Shown here in pieces: positions 42,965 through 52,389 of a DNA stretch of 64,000 bases. A program made the position numbers and the translations under genes. The stretch's first letter is position 1. Every line of letters starts with the position of its first letter. The stretch is from Plantago ovata (lineage: Eukaryota > Streptophyta > Magnoliopsida > Lamiales > Plantaginaceae). Location: positions 74,994,496-75,058,495 of the forward strand of contig CM051457.1 of assembly GCA_028274465.1 (NCBI GenBank), in the 5' to 3' direction. The notes below the pieces were generated by a model. That model saw nothing but the letters and a program-made list of their open reading frames with translations. It ran no database searches and had not been told where the DNA came from.

Positions 42965-45060
42965 CTATGAATAAGAATGAACATAGACAGCAAGACCACA
43001 GTAGTTAACAGTGTGAGAAGCATTGAAGTGATCAGGTGGATCAGATATGGCTCGCAACACATGTCGCTTGCCATCCACCTCAATGGTGCAAGTTCTTCGG
43101 TAAATGTCTACCACGGAGCGTAGTTTAGTCAAGAACGTTCGCCCCAAGAGAACAACATCCCCCATCCCAGGTGTAGACGTCGGCATAACTACAAAATTGG
43201 TGTACACAGAAGCTTCACCAATCTTGACCAATACATTCTTCACAACGCCTTCGGGTCTCACAAAGGATCCATCCGCCAGTTGCACAATAGCCTTATGCTC
43301 AGATAGTTTTCCAAGGCTACTCTTCTCAAACACATTCATCGGGAGCACATTAGAGTAGGATCCCGTGTCTAGTGTAGCACAAACATTTTCAAGTTCACCA
43401 ATCCCGACCTTAACATCGAAACTTTGAGGGAGTGGCTCGGGATCCTCTTGCTCCTCTTCACTCTCATCAGTACCAAGGTCCTTCTCTTCTTCCTTGGATA
43501 GTGGGGGTTCTTCATTCTTGCAACACTCACACTTAGCAACCTTCTTGATGGTGATTTCAACAGGTAGATCACTCACCAAGGTAATGGATATCGACTTCTC
43601 AGTGTTGCTAGGTAGTTTCCCTTGCTCCCTACTTGCTCCTCGGTCGATCAACTCTTGCATCTTTTGATGGGAAAGCCTAGTGCTCTCTTGCAATCGATCA
43701 AGCCTCGCCCTAGTCTTCTCAGAATCTTCTTCATAACGTTTGAGAAAACTTTGGGTGTGATCAACCATCTTTTGCAAGTTCTCCATCAGTAGAGTTGTCT
43801 TCGACTTCGGTTGCTCTTTCGGAGCGGGATTTTCGCAGTGATTATTACCATAGTTAAGCCTACTACGGTCTTGGTTAGGGCCATAAGTCTTGCTAGCCTG
43901 TGCATATCCTTGATTGTTTCGGAACCCTCTTCCCCAAAATCCACCTCGAGGATTCCTACCATCTTGTCCGTAGCTAGCTTCTTGAGTACCAAATTCCATA
44001 GCAAAGGCTTCCTCTTCGTCTCCTTGAACCCAGTTGCCATCATCATATGCAAGCTCCGATCTACACATATGAGCCCCATGCCCATAGTTCTTGCATATTC
44101 GGCAAACTTCGTTTGACACAGATGTTCCAGTGGCGCTCTTGAGGACTTGCTTCAATTCGTTGGTAAAGCACTCCAATCGATCCCCATTCCCCCCATAAAT
44201 AAGGGCTTCTTGAGTAGGTGGAGCTTCAGGTCCAGGTCTCCTAACCATTGCTCTTGGGTCCTTGAATTGCGAACCCTTAGCAAGCCTTTCGAAAACTGCC
44301 CAGACGGCTTCCGCGGTTTCCTCCCAAATATTGCTACGGCATTGGAAGTCTACCACTTGTTGGTTCTCGAAGGTTAGTCCATTGTAGAAGTGTTGGACTA
44401 GATCTGAAAGCTCAAAACCATGGTGAGGCACTTGTTCATAAGGTCTTGGAACCTCTCAAACGCGGTGTAGATGGTCTCATCATAGTCTTGTTTGAACCCG
44501 GTGATTTGCGCCTTAAGCACGGTAGTCAAGGTGTGAGGGAAGTATTTTTCCATGGAAGCTGAAAAAACCTTCTCCCAAGTGTCCAGCGAGCCCGCCGGTA
44601 GAGAACTCAACCATGACTTGGCTCTGTCGCCAAGCCCCATAGCAAAAACCTTCATCCTCAACTCATCCGTTGTTATTTCACCTCCGGGTCGTGGGAGTTG
44701 GTTGACGAAATCATCGATATCGTGCAAGTACCCCATCACATCTTCCCTTGCTAAGCCATAGAACCTCGAAAGTTGTTGGAACGCGTGGTTCTTGATTTCC
44801 AGATCACGAGTTGCAGACGAAAGAACAATCGTCGGTCCCCTCATACGATCCTTGGAGGGTTGAACCCATGCTTTCAGTGGTCTAGCTTCTGCCATTCTGT
44901 CGATTTCCTTGAAAAGACTGTGTAGAGATACAGAGAAATTGGTATCCTCTATTTCCTCTAGTTCACGCCTTCGAAGTAGTCGCCTTCTTTGGTGGTAGAC
45001 TCTGTCGATCTCAGCAATTGAATCAGCAAGCGGTGTTCCTCTAGATCGTGTATGTCGCAT
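42965..45060 (-). pseudogene. gag-protease of element C, one frameshift
   Basis: Starts MRHTRSRGTPLADSIAEIDR. The capsid-like region (DTWEKVFSASMEKYFPH, ITGFKQDYDETIYTAFERF) is broken by a one-base deletion near 44426, then an open 488-residue frame has the CCHC knuckle CRICKNYGHGAHMC, a coiled Glu-rich segment, CECCKNEEP and an intact protease motif (ATLDTGSYSNVLP, about 43370). It ends at ...VYVHSYS. Closest to A1/A2; no pol follows. It is the least damaged gag-protease of the non-autonomous elements here. Confidence 0.9.
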
Positions 45061-45186
45061 ACACTATCTGTAACAAGCTAGGAAAGGAATATCAGAGAGA
45101 GAGATTAAATAGGAAAATAAAAACTACTATAACTAGGAATTGAATGCTGAAAATAAATAAAAGATAAACAGAAAAAAGGAGTATAG

Positions 45187-45204
45187 TCCCCGGCAGCGGT
45201 GCCA
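45187..45204 (-). other. Primer binding site of element C (tRNA-Asp type)
   Basis: Minus strand TGGCACCGCTGCCGGGGA, three bases from the LTR, two mismatches from the tRNA-Asp complement. Confidence 0.88.
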
Positions 45205-45207
45205 ATT

Positions 45208-46410
45208 TGATGAACCGGAATTTGTCAGATTCTAATTAATCAAATAAATTTGTATTTAGCCAAAGGCAATTCACAACTACAACGAAAACCGTAGTGTAGC
45301 AGTAAAATAACCTCGAGTGTTGATCTCTAAGGACTATAACTAGCTTTATCTAATCTAACTTAAGAATATAAAATCAACAAACTACTTAGCAAAGGCTTTT
45401 CTTATCAGATAATGGAGGTTAGTGATAGTATGATCATTCAAAGCATAGCAGGTTAATAATCATGCATGAAGTACCCGATCGTTTTGCATAGAGATCTTTG
45501 ATCAATGAATTGTCCAATTGTGTTCGTTATAATTCAACACTACGAAGATAGAGGTTTTAGATAGATCAAAGAAATAAAGCAATAACTCAAAGTCTAATTC
45601 GCTTTGCAGCCATCAGCATAATTATTAACCCTTCGCTAAGAAATCACATACTATCACCAACGAGAAGTTTAGCTACTCATAGATTTCATGCAATCAACAG
45701 AAATCATAGCAAGATTGAATGAAAACATGTTGAAAAATAAATAAAAATAAATTGAAAAACTGTAAGATACAATGTTATCGAAAGTTGTCAATCTCCGAAG
45801 AATCGCGATCTTACAAGGTCCAAAACAATAAGAAAAAGCATCTCCTAAGCTAAGAATCCCCAGAACAGGCTCTGGAGAATTCCTACCTAAAACTAATGAG
45901 AAAGGTGAGAGAAAAGGTCTGGAAAAGTATGAAAAACGGAGAAAACTGAGCAACTATATATAGTGATTCGGCAGGTGTAGGGCGAGTCGCCCAGCACGCC
46001 GGGCAAATCGCCTGGTGTGAGGCGGTTCGCCCCACGTCCCGGGCGACTCGCCTGGGACCTCCAGTCGGTTGTTGACGCGTTTTCGACACGTTTTTGGATT
46101 TCTTTTCTTTTTCGGACTCGGTTTTTGCATTCTAGTGACCTTTTAGCCTTCAGACTCGACCCCTAAACTTCAAATCCTATCCGGAATATTCTAGATACTC
46201 CAAAAAGGCCTTCGCAACACCAATTCCTTGTCTACTTCAATATAATTGCCCGGAAAACCTCGTTTTTCACCCAAAACCTATAAAATACAAACTAAAGGGA
46301 AACGCGACACTATTCTAATAAAATGCACTAAAATATAGCTAAATTAACATAGAGGATAGCTAAAATAGGTGAAAAAGACTCGAATGAAAGTGTAAAATAC
46401 ACGTTCATCA
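45208..46410 (-). repeat. 5' LTR of element C
   Basis: 1203 bp on the minus strand, from TGATGAACGTGTATTTTACA to ...GGTTCATCA. TATA-like CTATATATAG at 45954-45963, preceded on the minus strand by GGGCGA(G/A)TCGCC-type dyads (45980-46050). It shares the outermost ~200 bp with family A and then diverges. Confidence 0.9.
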
Positions 46411-46782
46411 GTAGGTCTTGTAGTGACAGAAAAATCATGTGAATGATAGCAGTGAAGAAATGGATATTAATGACAATATTTCTTGATATCTTACAATCTG
46501 CGCTTTTATGAGAGCGGCCACGTTTTCTAGGAGCTACAGTTTCCTTGGAAGCTGATGCAAATACTGCATCATCACAACTCTTTGTGCCTTTATTTAGCAA
46601 TTGATATAATTAAAGTGTAAGAAATCATAGAGGTTCGACTATGAGGCAGTATTAATTGCAAGTTAGTAGACAAACCTTCATGAGACAGTGCAGGAGGCAG
46701 ACCACTCAAACCTGAAAATGCATGTTGTATTGTATAAGATGCCATAACACCTCCCCCTGCATCCACAGACTTTGTTCCTAGA
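46411..46782 (-). pseudogene. Gene fragment with AT-hook motif (two exons)
   Basis: Exon-like stretch 1 (about 46681-46782): GTKSVDAGGGVMASYTIQH then AFSGLSGLPPALSHE before a GTTTGT donor-like site. Exon-like stretch 2 (about 46485-46590): LNKGTKSCDDAVFASASKE then TVAPRKRGRSHKSADC. APRKRGR is a classic AT-hook core. A similar exon lies at 47805-47950. In plant MuDR-type MULE proteins such an AT-hook often sits at the C terminus; this is suggestive only. The upstream end is bounded by the TIR element at 46791 and the downstream by element C. Confidence 0.45.
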
Positions 46783-46790
46783 TAATAATA

Positions 46791-47740
46791 AGGGAAAATT
46801 ACTTCTGGACCCCCTGCTAGATGACATCTTTTCATCTGAAGGACCGTCTTGCAAAGAATTACATCCAGGCCCATTTGGCCATTCCGGTGTTGACCATAGA
46901 ATTTTGAGATTTTCTCTTTCATACAACCAAACATGGCCTTATATTTTACTTATTCTTTTTTACTTTTTTTCTTTTTTATTTTTTTCTTTTCTATTTTCCT
47001 TCTCTTCTTCTTCTCCAAGTCCACTACCGGATTCCGGTACCTGACATTGAATGGGAGAGCTCCCAGATCCGATCTGGGAGATTATAGAAGCTCTCGATCG
47101 GATCTTACAGAAGCTCCGATCAGAGCTTTTCTAAGCTCCGATCTGGAGCTTCTGTAAGCTCCCAGATCGGAGCTTACATGAGAGCTTCTGTAAGAGCTTC
47201 TGTTAGCTCCGATGATCGAGAGCTGTAAGCTCCGACAACTCTCGATCGGAGCTTGTGGCTCCCAGAATGGGAGCTGCAAGCTCCGAAAGCTCCGGTCTCC
47301 GGTGATAATTTCGATGATCGGAGCTTTGAAGAAGAAAGGTAAAGAATAAAAAAATTCATTTCTGTTAAAATAAATTTGGGTTATATTGTAAATACAAATT
47401 TTATTGGATTGATTTATAATAAATTTTTAGGGGTATTCTAAAATTTGTATAAATTATATGGCTTAATTTTGAATTACTTCGTGTCATTTTTGTAAAATAG
47501 AAAATATTAGGGATTATTTTGCAATAAACGTAAAATGAATTTGTTTGGGTGAGAAAATAATCAGATTTTCCGGTAAGGGTAAAATTGTCTTTTCAAAGTT
47601 TTAGTTCGCCGAAAGTCAAGATCGTGGACCTGGATGTAATTAAAATCCATCTAGTTGGAGGCTATACGTAATTGATGAACTAATGGTCCCTTACATGTAA
47701 TTAGGACATCTAAGAGGGGTACTGTATGTAATTCGCCCTA
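46791..47740. mobile_element. Non-autonomous TIR transposon (imperfect TIRs)
   Basis: 950 bp. The first 33 bp, AGGGAAAATTAC...CTAGATG, and the inverted last 33 bp, AGGGCGAATTAC...TTAGATG, match at about 23 of 33 positions without gaps. AATAATA directly flanks both ends (46784-46790 and 47741-47747), though this is low-complexity sequence. It contains a GAGCTTC/GCTCCGATC self-complementary block at 47048-47310. No transposase. Confidence 0.6.
47048..47310. repeat. Self-complementary GAGCT-rich array
   Basis: The words AGCTCC, GATCGGAGCTT, CTTCTGTAAGCTCC and GGGAGCT recur in both orientations at irregular 15-25 bp spacing, so this 260-bp stretch can fold on itself in many ways. It is the core of the TIR element. 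Confidence 0.8.
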
Positions 47741-47804
47741 ATAATAACAAACAATTTATGTTAATAGCTTCTAATCAATACACATAATAGGTATAACTGT
47801 TGGA

Positions 47805-47950
47805 TAAATATAAGTGTGAAGAAGGCATGTAGTTTTTGTGCTTCTCCTTGGGCGTCCACGTTTCCGTGGAGCAGTGATTTCTGCCTCGTACACTGTGGTT
47901 TCAGTAGGAGAAGTTGGTGGCAGTGGTTGCTCATCCAACAGTTGCTTGAC
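47805..47950 (-). pseudogene. AT-hook exon, paralogous to 46411-46782
   Basis: The minus strand reads VKQLLDEQPLPPTSPTETTV, YEAEITAPRKRGRPRRSTKT. APRKRGRP is an AT-hook core. QLL(D/N) and APRKRGR align with the 46485-46590 exon. An AG acceptor-like site (CTTGCTAAAG) lies just upstream. It is not a complete gene. Confidence 0.5.
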
Positions 47951-48645
47951 TTTAGCAAGAACAATATGAAATTAAAAGAAAAATGTGGCGTTCACTTCTA
48001 GGAGATCATGGATGTGGTTCTGGCGCCTTCCCAAGATACTACTACCACGATGGTATAGTACTATCCCTCTTAATCTTCGGTTTTTAGAGGTTTGAATGTA
48101 CTCATTTAGATCGATGATCTACTGGAAATATGTGTTAAGCTACTTGATCCATGGAAAGAGAATTGTCTGATGTTGAATTGCTTGCTAATTGTCTTGTTTG
48201 GAGTGTTAAAAAGACATAATTTATGGCAAGGATGTGGTTGGGACTGTTGAACTACTATTACTCTTAATCTTCAGTTTTCAGGGTTTTTCATGTAAATATC
48301 TTTATCCTTGTATTAGTGTTTGAATGTACTCATTTAGATCGATGATATGCATGTGTTAAACTACTTGATGCATGGAAAGAAAATTGTCCGATGTTGGAAG
48401 AATATTAGTACCAAATTGCTTGCTAATTGTCTTGTTCGGACTGTTAATTAGACATTATTGTTGGCTCTTAGTATTCTTTGTAATCTGTTAGATTAGGCTG
48501 GTTTGTGATGGGTTTAAATGGGCGTAAAAGGGACGAAGAGTAACATAATTATCTCGATTTTGGGTTGGTTAAGTATAAATCCCACAAATTCTCTTGTGGA
48601 CTCATTTATTTGAAAACTTTTATTTGTTGAATGTTTTATTAACTT
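47951..48645. other. Noncoding stretch with a diverged direct duplication
   Basis: A segment of about 145 bp at 48056-48200 (CTCTTAATCTTC, GAATGTACTCATTTAGATCG, GCTTGCTAATTGTCTTGTT) recurs at about 48257-48440 with a few insertions. No coding is recognised. Confidence 0.7.
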
Positions 48646-49187
48646 GTGATTTTCACTACTCGATTAGGACGGTATGCTCACCTTCACAGCATTCGAGTGC
48701 ACCACGGTGGCCGGTTCCAGGCTTGTTCGAGTAACCATAAGGTGGACTATATTGGTGGCCACTATTTCTGGATTCATCAGGTTGATCCCGGGCAGTTGCA
48801 CCTCGGAACCTCTTCGCGCTCATTGGAAGAAAGATTGGGGCTGGAAATCTGCCAGGTGAGGCCTGGTTTGCCAATACTGATGAGGAGTGGCCTACTTGCA
48901 TAAGAACTCTACATTCTGATGATGATCTAAAGGATCTATTTGATGACCTCGATGCGAAGCGCTAGTTCTGTGGAGTTGTATATGTGCAAGATGATGCAAC
49001 AGTTGATACCTTGCCGTCTCCACTTAAAGAGATGGGAACATTTGAATATGTTTACCTCTACCATCTTGATGTTGCTGATGTCGAGGAGAACCTAGCAGGC
49101 CTCCCTTTGTCTCTCATTGCAAAGATGTTGTCTGCCCGTGAGCTCCCGGTTATTAGCAAGAATTTCATGGCATATTATGATGTCTGA
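48646..49187 (+). pseudogene. PB1-like (MULE-associated) protein, broken
   Basis: First frame (48680-48850): SIRVHHGGRFQACSSNHKVD, YIGGHYFWIHQVDPGQLHL, LEERLGLEIC. 'RVHHGGRF', 'Y.GG.Y' and 'VDP..L.L' are strong PB1-like domain signatures. A frameshift near 48855 leads to WFANTDEEWPTCIRTLHSDD, an in-frame TAG (about 48963), and GVVYVQDDATVDTLPSPLKE up to a stop at 49187. The late strand with 'DDDLKDLFD...G.VYV' is also as in PB1-like proteins. It is a homologue of 37916-38603, in the opposite orientation. Transposon-derived or captured; certainly broken. Confidence 0.62.
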
Positions 49188-49469
49188 TTGCAAACTGGTG
49201 TTCCTTAGACTGAGCCTATTTAGAAAATCGTAGTGCTTCTCTAGATCTAAGTACTTCTAGTCTGTCATGATGTTTTGTTATGTTATCTCATCTTACAACA
49301 CATACGGAACCTGTTCTTAAATCTGAATGTTGCCTAGGCTTTAAGGTGTTAATGGCAGTGATTAAATTTTTTTCCTTAGTGTCAATTAGTTTTTCATATT
49401 GCTCTTTTGTAATGTTGTTGATTTTCTTTATGAAGGTGTTGTGTTAAAAAATCGAGCCCGAACTTAAAC
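49188..49469. other. Noncoding 3' flank of the PB1-like pseudogene
   Basis: AT-rich with no ORF of note and no repeat I can match within the window. Confidence 0.5.
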
Positions 49470-49474
49470 GGCGA

Positions 49475-49735
49475 ACCCGTAATTTTACAAAACCGAAAAA
49501 CTCAAAAAATCACAATTTGGACATAAACGGGGGCAACCGGCGTGCCGAGGTACCTATCTCGGGCGTGCCCTAGGCACACGCCCGGTACTGGCTAGCGCAC
49601 TCCCTGCCCGGGCGCCAGTACCGGGAGTGTTCCTAGGGCACGCCCGAGACAGATACCTGGGCACGCCGGGTGCCCCCGTTTATGTCCAAATTGTGATTTT
49701 TTGAGTTTTTCGGTTCTGGAAAATTACGGGTTCGA
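49475..49735. repeat. Long palindrome with GC-rich centre
   Basis: The left arm begins CGAACCCGTAATTTTACAAA and contains CAATTTGGACATAAACGGGG; the right arm carries the inverse, CCCCGTTTATGTCCAAATTG, ending GAAAATTACGGGTTCG. Arms are roughly 130 bp. The centre repeats CGGGCGTGCC/GGCACGCCCG and CCGGTACTGGC/GCCAGTACCGG. Its right end merges into module R2. Confidence 0.88.
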
Positions 49736-49965
49736 ACCTAAAATTCAAACTTTGACAAATTTTTAATAAAATATTGTATTTGGAATAAAATTACGATTAT
49801 TTGGTAACGTATTTATGACTCCGTGCAAGAGAAATCGGAAGAGGATGTGATAGTTAGTTATAACTACCCATGTAGAAGTACCAAAATACCCTTCTGGCTC
49901 AAATTATTAGTTCTTCAAAGAGAGGGCATTCTGGTCAATTAATATTTTTGAATTTTCCCTCCAAT
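49725..49965 (+). repeat. Repeat module 'R2', second copy
   Basis: Same orientation as 37530-37800: GGGTTCGAACCTAAAATTCA, AACTACCCATGT, AAAATACCCTTCTGG, GAGGGCATT. About 85% similar by eye. Confidence 0.7.
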
Positions 49966-50059
49966 TTGTGTATGTTGGATTAGTTTTGATGGTTATGTTA
50001 AACTTTACCTCTGCATGTGCACGCCAGGTGCCCCAGTTTATGTCCATTTACGCAAGACA

Positions 50060-50430
50060 TCACAAAAGAATGGTAAATCGAGGCTCTAAACGTGGAAAAC
50101 GACAAAGACGCGCGCTCTATGAGTGTAAGGTCAAGAAGAAACACTTACGTTCTTATTTCATATGTATCATCAATACTTCCGTTCCACATTATGAGTCTCA
50201 TTAGTCAATTGCTCTGTACCATCAAGCCATATGTTCTTGTATTGCTATGTATTATAAGGACTACTTACGTTATTAATCGTTATGCCTCACCAAGACTTAC
50301 ACTCTTAATTTGCCAGTAGCACGAACACTTACATTATAAATTCCTCTGTATCATCATTATGACAGACGTTCAACCATATGCGTCTCCACCGATGTTGCTC
50401 AATCAAGTGCAAGACGTGCTATGGAATCCA
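50060..50430 (-). repeat. Repeat module 'R1', inverted copy
   Basis: The minus strand matches 37010-37320 in order: GGTGGAGACGCATATGG, AATTTATAATGTAAGTGTTC, AACGTAAGTAGTC, ATACATAGCAATACAAGAAC, AATTGACTAATGAGACTC. It is followed on its outer side by the telomere-like tract, as at 36953. Confidence 0.75.
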
Positions 50431-50437
50431 CGATTTT

Positions 50438-50556
50438 TACCCTAAACACTATACCATATACCCTACACTCTAAACCTTATACCCTATACTCTAAACCCTA
50501 AACCCTAAACCCTATACCCTATACTCTAAACCCCAAACCCTAAACCCTATACCCTC
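50438..50556. repeat. Interstitial telomere-like tract
   Basis: CCCTAAACCCTAAACCC and variants (CCCTATACTCTAAA, CCCTATACC) over about 120 bp, degenerate. The TTTAGGG-type plant telomere repeat. It lies between module R1 and the B3 gene. Confidence 0.85.
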
Positions 50557-50763
50557 AAATAATAACAACTGCTAAAACTAATAATAATAATAATATTTTT
50601 TAAAGTAAAAAATAATTGAAAAAGGAATTGTTGGCAGTTGTGCCAATAAAAATTTCGTCCAACTCTTCAACTTCCTTATTTTCATCTTTGGTCTATTCTC
50701 TCTTCTCCGGCCGTGTTACTTCCCCTCTTCCTGAACAAACCCTTCTCCATCCCTGAACCAACA

Positions 50764-52061
50764 ATGGCAAACTTACAGTTGCATCCTTCCAAAGGCACTG
50801 TCAGTTTTACAAGGACGATCACACCCGCCGACGAGATAGCCTTGGTAAGCTCTCTGTTCCGAATTGAACTTCACCCTTTACTATGTCGTTTCGAACTGTA
50901 CATCATATCTGCTTGGGGTTCATAGTTTTATGTTACTTTAGCCACGGAAACTCAATTGCATGAATGATCGGACTATTATATGCTTAATTACTGCCATGAA
51001 TTCAAGATTAGAGAATTTGTGAGTATTTTAGAACTAGCATACTTCTTGATGTTGAAGATTCGAGAATTTTGTTAATCATCCAACTAGATCCTGTCAGTTG
51101 CTTGATTATTCATTAGCCGATTAGTGTGGTATACTAGGTTTTACTAGTAAGATCAATGTCAGTACTCTTATCTATTTAAATTTTTGGTTATTAGCATTTT
51201 GTACTCTGTGCAAAGGCTATGAAGTCTTGTGGGGATAATCTGACCACTGGGTGTTAAATTATTATGTTACGAGTAGATACCTATTTTTAGGTTGCAATGA
51301 GGTTGAATGCTCATTATCTGCTTAAAGTTTACCATTCATACGGATGTACTCTATTGCTTTGTGTTCACGTGTCACATTTTATAGGCAATACCCCCTGATT
51401 TCCAGAGAATGTGTTTTGACCGTGTCCCACGAAAGCTCTGGGTATGGGCAGAGGATATGATTCAGACTGAAGTTCAAGTTGAGTTGAGGGATGGCTCATA
51501 CTACTTGGTTAAAGGTTGGTCAGAATTCATGGTACGGTATGGCATCCAGCTGCAGGAAAAGCTGACGTTCAACTAGCTTGGACGTGAGAACCTCTTTGTG
51601 ACAGTGTATGCTCACAGTGAAGTTAGGTGTGTTCCTGAGCGATTGACTGGTGGCTCCCAAGATGATAACCCGACTTCAACATTGTTCAGCAGTCGTGATT
51701 ACAGAGAACGGCTATTGAGTAAGCATAATTATTACATTATTAGATATTCGTATAAATGTTTAATTAACATAAGTCAATTCTGATTCAGGGTTTCAGGCTC
51801 CCTCACCTTTGATCAGCGGCGAGACTGAGTACAAGTACCTGGATTCAGGAAAGGGAAAGAGGAAGATGAGATCAACATCTCTGGATGATGATGAATCTGT
51901 CAGATCAAGTAGAGTAGTTTTTTGTTATGACCTGTATATGTTTAGTGTATATGTTATACTAATGGACTGCTGTAATGTTTTGAGATGCATCATTTCCATC
52001 CAAGGCTGGACCCAAGGTCCCAATCCACTGTCCAGTAGATGTGGATTCTTTCTATCAGTAG
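50764..52061 (+). pseudogene. B3-domain (REM-like) gene with one premature stop
   Basis: Predicted exons: 50764-50844 (MANLQLHPSKGTVSFTRTIT..., donor GTAAGC), 51385-51718 (AIPPDFQRMCFDRVPRKLWV, KGWSEFMVRYGIQLQEKLTF; donor GTAAGC), 51789 to about 51905 (FQAPSPLISGETEYKYLDSG, basic KGKRKMR) and a last exon ending at 52061. Splice phases agree. 'IP..F', 'KGWSEF', 'G..L..KLTF' and 'FVTVY' are B3 DNA-binding domain landmarks, as in plant REM-type regulators, where the domain binds DNA in the nucleus. A TAG at 51574-51576 interrupts the domain just before LGRENLFVTVY. A 5' leader with CT-rich sequence (50690-50760) precedes the ATG. It could be a recently dead gene, or a captured copy given the adjoining repeats. 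Confidence 0.72.
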
Positions 52062-52389
52062 GTATTCAGTAATGACTAATATTACATTGGTGCATGATTT
52101 TTCTGTCTTTTGGTCTTAAAAGTGCTCTTCTGATGGTAGTGATAGTTGTGTGGTCATGTCATGGTATTGATGTGTTATGCCAGTTTTCTTGTATGATGAT
52201 GTTTTGTGAAATTCACTTCATAATTGGAACTATTGGTGATGAATTGTAATATGTTGCACTGTAATCTGTAGCATTGTAATCTGTATCACTTGGTGAAGAA
52301 TTGTAGTCTGTAATCTTAGATTCATCATTGGTGCATTGTAATATGTAATCTGTAGCACTCATTGCTTGTGATAGTGGATGTAGGTTTCA
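52062..52389. other. 3' flank of the B3 gene, noncoding
   Basis: AT-rich, with short irregular repeats of ATTGTAATCTGTAGCA (about 52245-52365, four partial copies). No gene. Confidence 0.6.

Larger units (their letters stand above)
38604..46410 (-). mobile_element. Non-autonomous Athila-like element C (TSD GTAGG)
   Basis: Minus-strand element of 7807 bp: 5' LTR 45208-46410, tRNA-Asp primer site, gag-protease, linker, decayed ORF2, 3' UTR with purine tract and palindromes, PPT, and an internally deleted 3' LTR 38604-39187. The target duplication GTAGG is at 38599-38603 and 46411-46415. It has no RT or integrase. It inserted just upstream of the PB1-like gene, separating it from AT-hook exons. 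Confidence 0.93.

Noticed and set aside
46680-46934. 114-residue minus-strand ORF as one gene
   Set aside because: Its upstream half overlaps the TIR element at 46791; only the part below 46783 looks like an exon.
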